The notes beneath the pieces were generated by a model that searched no databases, was not told the origin of the DNA, and was given only the letters and a program-made list of their open reading frames with translations. Of a stretch of 64,000 nucleotides of DNA, positions 32,071 through 43,760 are shown in pieces (within the stretch, counting starts at the first letter, position 1; each line of letters starts with the position of its first letter). The DNA comes from Ceratothoa steindachneri. Lineage: Eukaryota; Arthropoda; Malacostraca; Isopoda; Cymothoidae. Both the position numbers and the translations under genes were made by a program. The DNA lies in NCBI GenBank assembly GCA_963969495.1, contig OZ018333.1:87636508-87700507 (forward strand), in the 5' to 3' direction.

Positions 32071-32202
32071 CGCTTTGACTGAGCCAATTTGGCCTCTTTC
32101 ATAAGAACCATTAAATGCTTGCTCTTGACCTCTCAATCCATGTTGAGTTTCATCAAAAAGCTCTTCTTTGATCTTTTTGGCTGGGCTAGCGCTGCAGTCC
32201 TC
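32071..32202 (-). CDS. Internal coding exon of the zinc-finger gene (IKEEL cassette)
   Basis: 132 bp, 44 codons, phase 0. Minus-strand acceptor TTATAATAG/GAGGAC; donor AAAGCG/GTAATT. The product starts EDCSASPAKKIKEELFDETQ and ends GQIGSVKA. A basic patch (AKK) precedes I-K-E-E-L, a second psi-K-x-E motif, as in the exon at 30953-31111. The shared phase, size class and motif suggest the cassettes arose by exon duplication. It lies 133 bp downstream of the exon at 32336-32413. Confidence 0.65.
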
Positions 32203-32335
32203 CTATTATAAAATTAAATTGATATCATAATTAAAACTTTATTCAATTATAATAATTAGAATTGGGCTGATAATGACAAAACAAATGGAAGTACCTGAAT
32301 AACTATGGCAATATTACTGTTGTATCTTCTCTCAC

Positions 32336-32413
32336 CTTTTTAATATCAAAATTGCTGCCAAGTGGATCTGCACAGCATTCTGGATTTATTTCCTTAATCA
32401 TTTCAGAAGTATC
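32336..32413 (-). CDS. Internal coding exon of the zinc-finger gene (short acidic cassette)
   Basis: 78 bp, 26 codons, phase 0. Minus-strand acceptor ATTACAG/GATACT after a T-rich tract; donor AAAAAG/GTGAGA, close to the consensus. The product starts DTSEMIKEINPECCADPLGS and ends DIKK. M-I-K-E-I resembles the I-K-E-E motifs of the next two exons. The introns on either side preserve phase 0, so the cassette can be skipped or included without changing the frame. Confidence 0.6.
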
Positions 32414-32509
32414 CTGTAATGGTTAAAAAGATACTTTTAACACTTTATGATAAATCTTATAAATTATAAAAAGCTCATAATACAGGAATTTAATTGATAT
32501 TCAAGCAGG

Positions 32510-32830
32510 ATGCATAAAAAAGGTGATGCATTCCACTCAAAAGTTAAATTTGGTCATGGGAGCAAAGGTGTAACACATTACGTGCAAAGACAAATTTGGC
32601 AACTATTTCCGCCTTTCAGCGTTTTTCAAATTACCATATCATGTTTGAATTGGGATATTGATGTGGGAGTTTGTGTGTTCTTCACTAAGAGTAATTCACA
32701 AGTTTTTATGCAAAATAATAAGTGCATCATATGTCGCAACACCATAATTTATTATGATTATACAGCAAAGTGTGCTTTATGTGGTACACAAATGGGTGTG
32801 CCTTATTGAGCTCACTTCGCTGTGAAATAA
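32510..32830 (+). pseudogene. Possible piggyBac-type C-terminal Cys-rich remnant
   Basis: A 99-codon plus-strand frame ends NNKCIICRNTIIYYDYTAKC then ALCGTQMGVPY, stop, AHFAVK. The Cys spacing and the Gly-Val-Pro context resemble the zinc-binding tail of piggyBac transposases, with a Cys to stop change. The rest of the transposase is not seen nearby, and the upstream part of the frame is unrecognised. Confidence 0.25.
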
Positions 32831-33965
32831 AAAAGATTTGAATCATCAAATATGTTCCTTTCTTTAGCCATTCAGAATCAGTTGTTTTGCAGCTTTCAGG
32901 AGGCTTATTGAATAAGGGTCTTACAATCTATGCAGATAATTTTTAGTCGCAGGTGACTCGATCTCACTATTGTAATAATATTGTAACTATTCAGCCGATT
33001 CTAATGAAATCTGAAACCCTTATGTTGTTTTGCATTCTCTTTCAAATGATATAAATGCCAACATCCTCCCAGGGTTATCTGGGGAATTATTTGGAAATAA
33101 CATCATATCTTGCAGTACTATTTTTAAATGTTTTTAATTTAGGGCTATGCATTTAGGAAAAGGAAAAGAATAAACAATATATACAGAAAGCAGTTGAAAA
33201 TGAGTGAAAATCACATTTCTTTTTAAATTTTCAATGGAGAAAATGTTAAATATGAAAAAATTCCTATTTTTGGCTGGTGATACATATGTCAATAATTTTT
33301 ACTAGAATCATTTATTTACCCTTTTTCTAAAAAATCTATTATATAATATATATACATGATATTAAGTGTGAAAAATTGGTTTAAATGAAGGTAAAAAATA
33401 TATAATGTGCACCAAGAATGGTCCATTTTGCAGCAGGTAAATTCAGTGTGTACTACTGATGGCACACTTGGCCCTTAATGTGTTAAAGGCCTCTTGATAT
33501 CAGGGTTACATCCCCAGAGCCATATGAATACAAGCACAAACAATCCTAAACAATATTACTATAATAGAAGAAATTTGGGGATACCTTTAACAAACAGAGA
33601 GGTAAATTTGACCACCATTCTACTATTATTTTGAATTGATGCTTATCAAATGAAAATGATACAGTTCATATGTTTCTAAATTTATTTTAAAAAATATGCG
33701 ATTTATATCATCATGTGCAATAAGCACAGATAAACACACTTCTTATAAACCTTAGAAATTAATAAAACCATAAGGTAAACTTCACAGAAGAAAAAAAACA
33801 TTTAATTCATATCTTACTCCTAAATTCTAGTCATGTTTTATGACATTTTAGGTTGAAGAAGACTTCTTGAAAGTAATTTTCTTGATTATATTGAATGTGA
33901 AAGATTCACATACATTTTTTTTTTACATTTGTGGCAGATTCAAAATTGGTATCGTTTTCTTTTCT
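32831..33965. other. AT-rich non-coding stretch, no gene seen
   Basis: No supported coding sequence. Under the gene model it falls in the intron between 32413 and 49110. Confidence 0.4.
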
Positions 33966-34288
33966 GGAATAATTTTTTTAAATTTTAGGAGCCAAGCTAG
34001 CAACTGCCTACTTGGGCATAAGTTGCCGTACTCACTACAGCCTACGACTAAACTATATTAAAAATCAAACAAGTAAACAACAAATAACAAGGATAAAAAG
34101 ATCATAGGTTAGAAACAAAACAGAGCAAAAAGGCAACAAGAAGGAAGAGTGTTCCAGGGTCGGGGGCAGGCCCACCTACCTGCATGCAGGAACATGCAAC
34201 CTGCAACAGTAAAACAAAGTTGAGGCCAGCATACTCCCAAAGGTCGTATAGACCACAAGCCTTTGTGCACGAACCAGTCCTGAGCAAA
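33966..34288 (-). mobile_element. Family A copy A9, 3' end (left part, split by A10)
   Basis: A T run near 33970, then the terminal hairpin in the form GCAACT...AGTTGC, the 3' UTR and the first ORF2 C-terminal bases up to CCAGTCCTGAGCAAA. In intact copies this is followed by CAAGGGACAGGCGGTAGCG; the equivalent resumes at about 41003, after A10. Confidence 0.75.
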
Positions 34289-34315
34289 TTTTTTTTTTTC
34301 CTTTAGAGCCCATCT

Positions 34316-34344
34316 GGCGACTGCCCACTTGGGCATAAGTCGCC
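34316..34344 (-). other. 3'-terminal stem-loop of family A (clearest in A10)
   Basis: GGCGACT at 34316-34322 pairs with AGTCGCC at 34338-34344, and inside it GCCCA pairs with TGGGC. The hairpin lies about 20 bp from the poly(A) and is recognisable in A1, A3, A5, A6, A9, A10 and A13. It is a likely recognition structure for the element's own reverse transcriptase, which is inference by analogy with stringent-type LINEs. Confidence 0.55.
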
Positions 34345-34516
34345 GGAAATACGACAGCCTAGAACTAAGCAACTTTAAAATAAATTATGAAAAAATAATG
34401 ATAAAAATTAGAAAAACTAAAAAATTAGGAAGCAATCTCTGGCATCGGGTAGAGGTCCCCCTCACCCCGGTAAAGGAGCGTGCAACCTACAAAGAAAAAC
34501 AAAAAATAGAACCTAC

Positions 34517-37500
34517 TTAAATAAAGGGGAGAAGCTCGGCCCACCCCCAAAAGTCAACAAGTGCACAAGTCAATGTGCACGCACTCGTCCCAAGTACAAG
34601 GGACAGGCGGTAGCAACCCCGCCCATCCCGGGACAGGTAACGTGCGCGAAGATCACCCAGACTGGGACAATTCACAAGAATGTGCTGAACAGTCTGGGAG
34701 ACGACGCAGTCGTCACAATAGGGCGCAGGCGAGTGCTCCATCAGATAGCGATGCGTCACGCGAGTGTGCCCGATTCGGAGACGATAGAAAGCGACCTGAA
34801 GCCGTCATGGCATTGGGGGATAGGTCCATGGGAACAGTCGCGGCGCAATGGCACGCAACTTTAAGTTCCCTTCCACCGTCTCCCATCTTCTTTGACAAGC
34901 AGTCCGAAGAGCTGCCCGTATTCCTGCCATGTAGTCGGTGTGAGGAAGAGCGAAACGCTGGTCCGGTCGCAGAGTCCTCGCGGACTCTTTGGCGCCCTCA
35001 TCGGCGCGCTAATTCCCCGCAATTCCTACATGTCCAGGAACCCAGCAGAAGATAATCTCGACATCTGCCCGGCTCGCCAAAACCGTGGCGTCACAGATAT
35101 CGCGAACCAGGGAATGTGGAGATTCCAATGCCCCGAGAGCACTCAGGGCGCTTTGTGAGTCGCTATAGATCACACTCCGGTATCCGAACCGGGCACGTCA
35201 CGAAATCTCCGGTACCGAGTGGTGTATTGCCACCAGCTCGGCCGTGAAGACAGACGCAGCGCCTGGTAAAGCACCGCTGACTTCAAACAGAGGGAAAACG
35301 GCGTGGAAGCCGACCCCCTCTTGGGACTTGGAGCCATCCGTATACACTGGCACGGTTCCAGCGTGACACGAGGTGTGCTCCAAAAGGGTCGAACGCAATA
35401 CTCCCGGCGCCGTACAAGCTTTGGGAGCAGAGGCGTGGCGACAAATAGCCAAATGTGGTACCCTCCAGGGTGGCGTCCTGAGCAGAACCAGGGGCGCCAC
35501 CGGCCGGAGAGCTATATCTAGCTCTCGAAGGAATTTCCTGGCCCTAAACCCAAAGGGCTTAGGGTATGACTCACGTCTCTCGGCGGCATAGGCAGCGTCG
35601 AGATCAGATGCGGATGCAGTGAGAGCTGTTGGCGACTGACAGAGGCGCCAGGCTCGCGCGTACAGGCGAGTGATGCACTGCACGCAGGGGAGGGCGAGTG
35701 GCATCTCCCCAGCATCGACCAACAGGCTCTCAATGGGGAAAGTGCGGAAGGCACCGGTCGCCAGGCGAAGGCCGGTGTGGTGGATCGAATCCACCTTCCG
35801 CAATAAACGCTCGGCTGCGGATGCATAAAACTCGCATCCGTAGTCGAGCTTCGAACGAACAAAGGATCGATAAAAAAGTAGGGCAGTAGCCCTATCAATG
35901 CCCCAAGCGCTGAACGTCACGGAACGGAGAATGTCCATGGCGCGGGTACAAGAGACCCTAAGGCTGCGAATATGAGCCTCCCAGGTGAGGCGTCGGTCGA
36001 ATACAAGACCGAGGAAACGGTGCGATTCAACCACATCCAGGCGCACCCCATTAAGAAACAAATCTGGGTCGGGGTGAAGCCGTCGATGGCGGCAGAAGTG
36101 CACCACCTTAGTCTTGGCAAAAGAAACCCGAGACCTGTGCGCTTCGGCATACCAAGAAACGCGGTTCAATGCTTGTTGGAGTCGACGCTCCAGAGTTGGC
36201 ATCTGGGCCGCGCCAAAACAGATCGAAAGGCCGTCCACGTAGAGCGTAGCGAGAACATCTTTCGGCAGCACCGAGGTGATGCCGTTGATGCTCAGGGCAG
36301 AGAGTGTGACATGAGGACACTTCCCTGCGGGACACCCTCTTCCTGCTCCTTTGAGCCGGAGAGGGCTTCCCCCACCCGTACGCAGAATCGACGATCTCGC
36401 AAAAATTCAGATATAAACATTGGGAGGCGTCCCCTCGCCCCCCTTGTGTGGAGAGTCTCCATGATAACATATCGCCATGCGGTATCATAGGCCTTCTCCA
36501 GATCAAAAAACATCGTGGCGTATTGCTGTCTACGAAGGAAAGCCTCACAGACGGCATTTTCCAGTCAGAGCAGAGCATCCGACGTGGAGTGGAACTTGCG
36601 GAAGCCGCACTGTGCAGAAGACAGATGGCCTCCGCTGTCCAGGAAAAAGGCTAGTCTAACATTTACCAATTTCTCCATCAACTTGCACACGAAAGAGGTT
36701 AGAGAGATTGGACGGAAACCGGTCAGAGTAGAGGGATCTCTCCCCGGTTTGCGAAAGGAGAGCACAGTAGCGATTCGCCAGGAATCTGGGAGAAGACCCT
36801 CCACCCAGAACCTGTTGAACAAATCTAACAAAAAGGCCATGCCTCGCTCACCCAGGTGTCGAAGCATGGCGTACGGGACATCGTCCGGACCATGGGCGGT
36901 GTCCGCGCACGAAGCGAGAGCAGAGCGCAACTCACTCCCAGTAAACCTGTCGTTGAAGGGTTCTCCGCCTGTGGAGGTGAAGTCCAGCCGGCGGCCTTCC
37001 GCGACATCACGACGTGGATTGAATGCTGGCGGAGCAGCATCCCGGCTAGAGAATGCGGAAAAAGCGGTCGCGAAGGATTCCGCCACGGACGCGGGGTCCG
37101 AGATTGCGGTCCCATTCTCCTAGAGAACATGAGGGGGGGCCTGCGGGAACTTGCCCCGAATCCTTTTGACTCGCTTCCACACCTCAGCTAAAGGGGTCTT
37201 CTTGTTAAGTGAAGACACGTATGACCACCAAGAAGAGCGGCGGGCGTGCTTCGAAATATACCGGAACCTAGTCCTAGCCCGACGAAATTCAGCGACAGTG
37301 AAATCGTTCGGGCGGCGCTTATAGCGCATGTAGGCATAACGCTTCTGTTTGAGGGCCGTCTCACATTCGGCCGACCACCATGGGAGTGGTCGGCGTGCAA
37401 AACGGCCAGACGTCCTAGGAATAGTAGTCAGGCCCACGGTGATTAGGTTGCCGGAGAAGAACTCAACGGCCTCATCTACCGACCTAAACTCCTCGACTGA

Positions 37501-38338
37501 GATAGAGAATTCAGTCATTTCCTGAAATACAGGCCACCACGCCCACGCCAAGCACCACCGAGGTGGGCTCTCAGGCGGCAGTTGCACTGAAAATGATATT
37601 TGAATGGGAAAGTGATCACTACCATGGAGGTCATCGACCACCCACCAATCAAAATCAGGCTGTGTATCCGAAGAGCACAAAGATAGGTCAAGGCAAGAAA
37701 ATGAAGCGGTTCTCGGACAGTGATGCATAAACTCATCCACGTTTAGGACACCCATCTCAAGCTCTTCGATCAGATCAGCAAGGACTTGTCCCCTGGGATT
37801 TATGGAGTAATCTTCCCAGAGAGGATGCCTTGCGTTCAGATCTCCAAGCAAGAGATAGGGCCTCGGCAACCGTGCCACGACGCATCGGAAGTCCCCCGCG
37901 TCGAAGGCAGCTGACGGTGGAATGTACGCAGAAATGATAGTATACCTCCTATCCAGGTGCAGCTGCACAGCCACTGCATGAAAGGGGTATCTGAAGAGAA
38001 AAAAGAACGGAGACATCATGCCGGGTGTAAACCGCGCATCCCCCAGCACAGCCATCCCGCGGTGGTGGGGTCGCAAGACCCTTATACCCCGGGAGGGCAG
38101 GCGATGGGCACGCGCCTAGCATGGTCTCCTGCAAAGAGATAGATAACGGGGAACGGGACGAGACGAGCCTCCGCAGCTCCTCCCAATTGACCCGGAGTCC
38201 ACGGCAATTCCATTGAAGGAATATGCCCTCCAGGCCTAGCTCGAAGGAGACGCGGGGGCCCTTCTCGAACAGAAGATCCTCACGGGAATGGCCATACGCT
38301 TCCCGGGGGCAGAACCCCGGGTGCTGTTGGCCAGACAA
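34517..38338 (-). pseudogene. Family A ORF2 in A10
   Basis: Open pieces are: endonuclease start IFLQWNCRGLRVNWEELRRL at 37949-38338; endonuclease with LLLGDLNARHPLWEDY and SDHFPIQISF plus linker at 37120-38076; RT fingers and palm at 36565-37086 (GFRPISLTSFVCKLMEKL) and 36292-36513 (FFDLEKAYDTAWR); RT active site and thumb through RNase H at 35198-36271; and the CCHC tail at 34517-34759. The active-site piece reads LYVDGLSI, so one catalytic aspartate is Gly. RNase H keeps YTDGSKSQEGVGF and FTAELVAIHHS. Confidence 0.82.
37273..37700. repeat. 428-bp block identical to 63573-64000
   Basis: Line-by-line comparison with A13 shows no difference over 428 bp at a constant offset of 26,300, up to the window edge. 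The first difference is at 37272/63572. Toward lower coordinates the two copies differ at many sites. Confidence 0.85.
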
Positions 38339-40461
38339 AGCGCTGAAGGCGCTGTCGCCTTCAATGACTTATTGGGGGAGGTTGGGCTCGCCATGCCAGT
38401 CTTTTCCTCCCTCCGCCTCGAAACCTTAGGCGGGCGTTGCGGCTTCGGAGGCGAGGGGCCCTCTTTTCGAGGAACCACCGTCTCCAAGCCACTCGCTCCA
38501 CCACTAGGCGTGGGAAAAGGAGCCGAAGCTCCATTGTTGCTGTCCTCCTTTCTCGGGGCATAGCTTTAGGAGCCCCGGAAGATGGCCTAGCGACCATCTT
38601 CAGGGGTGTTGCCTCCTGTGAGTCTAACGACTCGGTGGAGGCACTTGGCCGTTTCGCTTTACGGGAAGCAGTCACGCTGGGGGGAGAGGGGGGAGCCCTG
38701 GTTTTAGCCGGGGCTAAGTGTGAGCCCTTTTTGCCGCCAGCTTTACCAGGGGAGCGCCTGGGTTTAGTAGAGCCCACAGAAGGGCTCCGAATGGGCGCGG
38801 AAACAACCGTGCTCGTTGGCCTGGATAGGCCAGGAGCAGAGGGTGCCTTTCTAACTATCGAGGCATATGACGTCCCAGGCAGAGCCGGGCGCGCCAGGAC
38901 CAAGTCCTTTGCCTCGCGGAATGAGATTCGATCCTGGGCCTGAACAGCCAGGATTTCTTCTTCAAGGAGATATGCACCACATTGCTTCGAAGGAGCGGGG
39001 TGCGGCTCTCCGAAATTGACACACTTGGCCACATATGATGTGCAGCCTTGGAGCAATTTACATATACTTCGGGTGACCCCGACTTTGCACGTCTACAAAA
39101 ACGATTTGTATGGCCGAAGCGGTGACAGTAATAGCACCGCCGCGGAAGTGGCACGAATGCCACACGTGGTAGCGGTACCAACCAGCACGCACCGACTTAG
39201 GAAGCTTGTCACAGTCGAATGTGACGAAAAGTGTAGGGGTGGGTCTCGAGGCCCCTCCCTGTTTTCTCATCACATGTTCGACCTTGACCGCCCCATGGTC
39301 GGCCAGCTCTAAGGTGATATCCTCTATGGAGTAGTCAACGAGTTCCCTCGCATAAACTACTCCTTTCACAAAGTTCATGAAAGAGTGCGGCGTCACACTC
39401 ACCGGGGTGCCATGAAGTGTCCGAAGAGCACTTATCTTGGCCGCCTCGGCGGGATTCGCCGCATTCGCCAGAAGGCTCCCGTCCGAGAAACGGGTCACCT
39501 TCGGCTCTCTACCAATTGCACTAGCTAATCCTCTCCTCTGATGGATCATGTTGCCCTTGGACAACATGGTGCCATCAGTGGAGCAAATAACGAGAAAGCG
39601 CTTGAAGCTAGCGGGCTCGAAAACGCCAGGTAACCTCTGAATGAGGGGCCCCGATTTCATGGAGGCTCCGCCCTGTGCACTTTTGGTCTTAGTCAGGGGC
39701 TCCGCAGCCGGGGGGGCAGAGGGGCCGGATGTGCCGATCTTGGCTTGGTCGCTTGCCAAAGTGGCAGCAGACCCATCCGTCCCCGTAGCCCCTGCGGATG
39801 GAGAGGAGCCCTAAGTCTTTTTAGGTCTTTTTCTTATTCTTTTTTGGAGAGGAGGGCGGGGAATGAACCCGCTTCTCAGGCCAGATGGACTGGCCTCAGC
39901 CAGGTGCTTCTCCGAAATGGAGAAGGTCGGTAGTCGTGGGGGCACCGTCTGAGGCTGGGTTTCCTCAAGGATCATGTCTATCTCAATGTGGTCCCGTTGG
40001 CAATATCTTCACTAGTCTTGTGTGGGAAGGCACAGGCCTTGACCCCAGCAAGGTTCAATATTCTTGCCAGCAGGTCTTTTGAGGGAAGCGACCAAAGGGG
40101 CCTGGCTTCCCTCTCCCCTCTAAGGGGGTTTGCCCTACTGAGCCGCTTCGATGTGGAGCGGCTGGCTAAGGGCTGCCTGCTGGCTTTCTTAGCAGTTTCC
40201 TTGGAAAGAACAGAGGGGACTGTTGCTGGAAAAAGAAAGGTGCCCGAAAGCACCTCCACGAAGGGGGTGAGGGGGAGTCCCCTACACCCATAAGCGAAGG
40301 AGAGGAGTAAGCCTCCTCTCCGGTTAGAGAGATATGGAGGTCCCCTGCACAAGCACAGGGGGGGGGACCTCCATTTTTTCGGTGGAGCTGCCCGAGGGCG
40401 GTTCCGTTGGTGCCACAGGGAGAATTAAGGGTAGATTTTTGTGTTTCTCATCATTGGGCAT
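38236..40461 (-). pseudogene. Family A ORF1 (gag-like) in A10
   Basis: ATG at 40461-40459 (MPNDEK). Pieces are: the N-terminal region at 39978-40352; a loss of about 100-200 bp around 39900-40010 that removes much of the Pro-rich middle; the folded gag domain at 39058-39759 (RELVDYSIEDITLE, LFVTFDCDKLPKSV); knuckle 1 CYYCHRFGHTNRFC in a shifted frame at 38855-39181; and the basic tail at 38361-39056. A small deletion in knuckle 2 near 39040 (AAHHM...) breaks the frame. Confidence 0.78.
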
Positions 40462-41003
40462 GGTGACCCTATTTGTTTCACGGGATGCAATAGCTCATCA
40501 CCTCTTGCAGTTGCCCGCACTGCAAGAGGTGCTTACAGGCCTGGCAGAGCCAGGCGCCGCCATTTGGGACCACCCCTCCTGCCTGGTGGCTTGGCAGTCC
40601 ATCAGCATGGCGGCTCCACCTTAGACGCAGCGTAAAAAGATAGATTGTGAAGAGGAGAGGAAAAGGGATATGAGGAAGGTATGGGTGGGGATGAAGCAGA
40701 TTGTTAAAAAAAACCATCCCAAACCGAAGCTCAGGGGTTAGTGAACGTTGTCCCCTCCCCCCTCATCCCTGATCCAGGACGGTTGGCTTGAGAAGAAGGT
40801 CAGCATCTACCCTGTGAAATTAGAGGCTGACCAGAGAAAGTTGTGGGAGAGGTTGTATGAATAGTGATGAAGTAAGGGAGAAATACAGGCTATCTGAAGG
40901 AAGGAAGAGAGGCTAAGCTGGGGCCGGACGGAGCGCTGGATCCCGTCAGCACGGCTGCCAGGATGGCAAATCGCCACGTCCCTTACGGGAAGGCCTGAAC
41001 ACA

Positions 41004-41475
41004 AGGGACAACCAGTAGCGACCCTGCTCATCCCAGTATCGGGAAAGGTAACATGCGCAAAAATCACCCAGAATGGGACATTTGACAAAAATGTGCCAAA
41101 CAGTCTGGGAGACAAAGCAATTGTCGCAGTAAGGCGCAGGAGAGCGTTCCATCAAATGGTGTTGCGTCCCGTGAGTCTGCCCAATTCAGAGACAACAGAA
41201 AGCAACCTGAAGTCATTGGGGCATTGGGGGGTAGGCCCGTGGGAACAGTCACGGTGCAATGGCATGTAACTTTAAGTTCCCCTCGATCATCTCCCATTTT
41301 CATTGCCAAGCTGCCAGAGGGGGGGGGGCAGCGTGTATTACCTCGATGTAATCGGTCTGAGGAAGAGTGAAACGCTGGTCTGTTTGTCCAGTTCTTGCGG
41401 ACTCTTTGGCGTGTTCATTTCCTGCAATTCCTACATGTGCAGGAACCCATCAGAAGATAATCTCAACAGCCTTTT
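41004..41475 (-). mobile_element. Family A copy A9, right part (RNase H tail)
   Basis: It continues A9 after the A10 insertion: CAAGGGACAACCAGTAGCGAC, then the CCHC tail (YCDNCFVSQTVWHIFVKCP at 40946-41155) and the RNase H end to AACCCATCAGAAGATAATCTC near 41468. It then gives way to piggyBac sequence. Confidence 0.75.
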
Positions 41476-42585
41476 CTGGAACAATTTTAGGTGTGTCTCT
41501 GCAGTGTCATCTTCACTGATTTCCTCTATTTTCACTTTTTCAAAAGCTCATCACAATTGTAAAGGTAAAGGCAGAAGAAAGTCACAAAAAGTAATTTCCT
41601 TATCAGTAACTTCCTGATAGAGAAGAGCTGTATTGATTCCAGTGAGATCCAACATATCATAGAACACTTGAATGAGTTACCTTCTTGAGTCATTTTTTAT
41701 GCTGTATTTGTGAACCATCTGATCAAAAAATCTACTCAATATTTCATTGAAGTGTAGATTTTCATGGTACATATGAGGAGTTCTTTTCACATCATCTTCA
41801 ACTTGAGCATACCTAGGTATGATGCTCAGAAGAATCACATTTTTATTTTATTTGCATTGATAGACAGCATTGCTTAGTCATTCTTCAAATTGACATGAGT
41901 ATTGAACCTTTTGTCTTCCAAATTCTTGATGCCAATGGCATTTCCTTTCAGCAATGATTCATTGTTCAATGAAGGTACTATTTTTATGTTGTAAATTATG
42001 GCATAAACTCAGGAGTAAAAAGTTGTCTGTCATAACATTTCTTCTTCTTTTGCCAAGGTATGGTTGGACAAGCTGAAGAACTACACATTCTGAAAGTGGT
42101 GGGTTTGATGGAAGCTTTTCATTTTAACCGAGGTATGGAAATCCATTCAAAAAGTATTTGGACTTGTTATCAGCAGCTATCCAAAGTTTTATTCCAAATT
42201 TATCTGGCTTAGTAGCAATATACTGAGTAAAGGGGCACCTTGATTTATTGAGGGAACAACTCTTCATCAACAGTTATATTTTGACTTGCTTTGTAGCATG
42301 CAATGCAGTTTTGTGTGAAGCGATAACAAACTTCAGATACCAGCACAAATTTGTTCATTTTCAGCCTTTCAGATCTCTTAGACTTTGTCAAAATGAAAGT
42401 ATCTTATAATTTCTCTAAAATGATCTTGTGCCATTTTTTCTCAAGAAAAAAAGGAGGTCCCCAATAGTTTGCCCAAAGATTATCTCCAGGTTGACTCTTG
42501 GCCAATATTCCTCAAGCAAACATAATGCTAACAGTGGCCATAATTTCTTCCAGTGACACAATTCATGAAGTGCTTAATGTCACAG
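41476..42585 (-). pseudogene. piggyBac-type DDE transposase relic
   Basis: Minus-strand translation in shifting frames gives ITVDEELFP, then (with one stop) CPFTQYIATKPDKFGIKLWI, AADNKSKYFLNGFPYLG and, nearer 41700-41810, HMYHENLHFNEIFSRFF and QVFYDMLDLTGINTALLYQE. These are successive blocks of the piggyBac transposase core (compare the PGBD4-like TVDEQ...KPDKFGIKxW...AAD...GFPY) and its C-terminal four-helix part. At least one TAA and several frameshifts inactivate it. It sits exactly between two family A segments, so it probably inserted into A9 with a deletion. TTAA termini were not found. Confidence 0.65.
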
Positions 42586-43760
42586 AATGAAGAATATGAA
42601 TGGCACAGGTACAAAAGCCCCTAAGGCTGTCAATATAGGACTCTAAATTGAGGCAGTGGTTGAAAACAAGATTAAGGTATGGTGTGAATCCAACACTTCC
42701 AGGAAAACCTTGTTTAGGAAGAAGCAAGGTTCAAGGTGGAGGCATGGATCATAGTAGAAGTGCACTACTTGAAGCTGAGATAAAGAAAACATATGCGCTA
42801 CTGCATAGCGAGATGCAGTTCAATGCTTATTGGAGTTGATGTTCCTGAGTAGGCCTCTGAGAAGCACCAAAACAAACTGAAAGGTCATCTAATTAGAAAA
42901 TAGCTAGAAGATCTTTGAGCATTACTAAGGTGATACCGTTGATGCTCAGGGGACAGAGTGTAATACAGGACACTTCCCTATGGGATTCCCTCTTCCTGCC
43001 CTATTAGGCCATAGAAACCTCCCTTGTACACTAAATCAATCATCTCAGAAATTCAGATATGAAAATTGGGAAGCATCCACTTGCCCCCATCATGTAAAGG
43101 TCTCCATGATATATACTTTAGGCCTTTTACAGATCAAAACACACAGTGGCATAGTGCTATGTATGGAGGAACATCTCTCAGTTAGCATTTTGCACCAGGA
43201 TAAGAGCATCTGACATATAGTGAAACTTGCAGAAGCACAACTGTGCAGAAGCATGGGCTCTGCTCTCCATGAAGTAAACTAATCTATTAGTTTCCAATTT
43301 CTACCTCAACTTGCAGAAGCAGCAAGTTAGAAAAATTGAGCTGAAAATGGCTGTGGTAGCGATGTCTCTCCATTCTGCAAAAAGGAGCAGGGTGGCATTC
43401 GATACGAGTCTGGGAGCATACCCTTCTGTCCAGATCAGGTTGAATAGATATATAAATGAGAGGCCGCACTCATCTAGGTGTGGATGAATGGAATATGAAA
43501 CATTGGTTGTATAAGGGGCAGTGTCCACATAAAGCTATATCAGAGAGCAAATCACTCAGTGACAACACAACATTTAGTGAATGCTAGTGGAGCAGCATTA
43601 AGAATAGACAATGTGTAGAATGCAGTCGCAAAAAGCTCAGCCACAGACACAGCATCAGAGTAAGCAGTCTCATTCTGCTGGAGAATAAGAGGGAGGGTCC
43701 TGCAAAAATTTACTTCAAATGATTTTGAATTGCTCCTGCATCTTGCAAGAAGAGTCTTCC
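42586..43760 (-). mobile_element. Degenerate family A segment (RT to endonuclease linker), probably A9
   Basis: It aligns with family A RT, for example GGCACAGGTACAAAAGCCCC near 42602, GATACCGTTGATGCTCAGGG near 42932 and GCAGAAGCACAACTGTGCAG near 43230, then the linker region to about 43760. There are many indels and CpG losses and no open frame. About 1 kb of RNase H/connection sequence is missing between this and 41475. Confidence 0.65.

Larger units (their letters stand above)
34289..40993 (-). mobile_element. Family A copy A10, full-length retrotransposon (about 6.7 kb) nested in A9
   Basis: T run at 34289-34299, terminal hairpin, 3' UTR, ORF2, ORF1 and a complete 5' UTR ending CCCTTACGGGAAGG, as in A5. 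The flanks CCTGAGCAAA (34279-34288) and CCTGAACACA (40994-41003) match at 8 of 10 positions, an aged target-site duplication. Removing A10 rejoins the A9 sequence. Confidence 0.88.
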
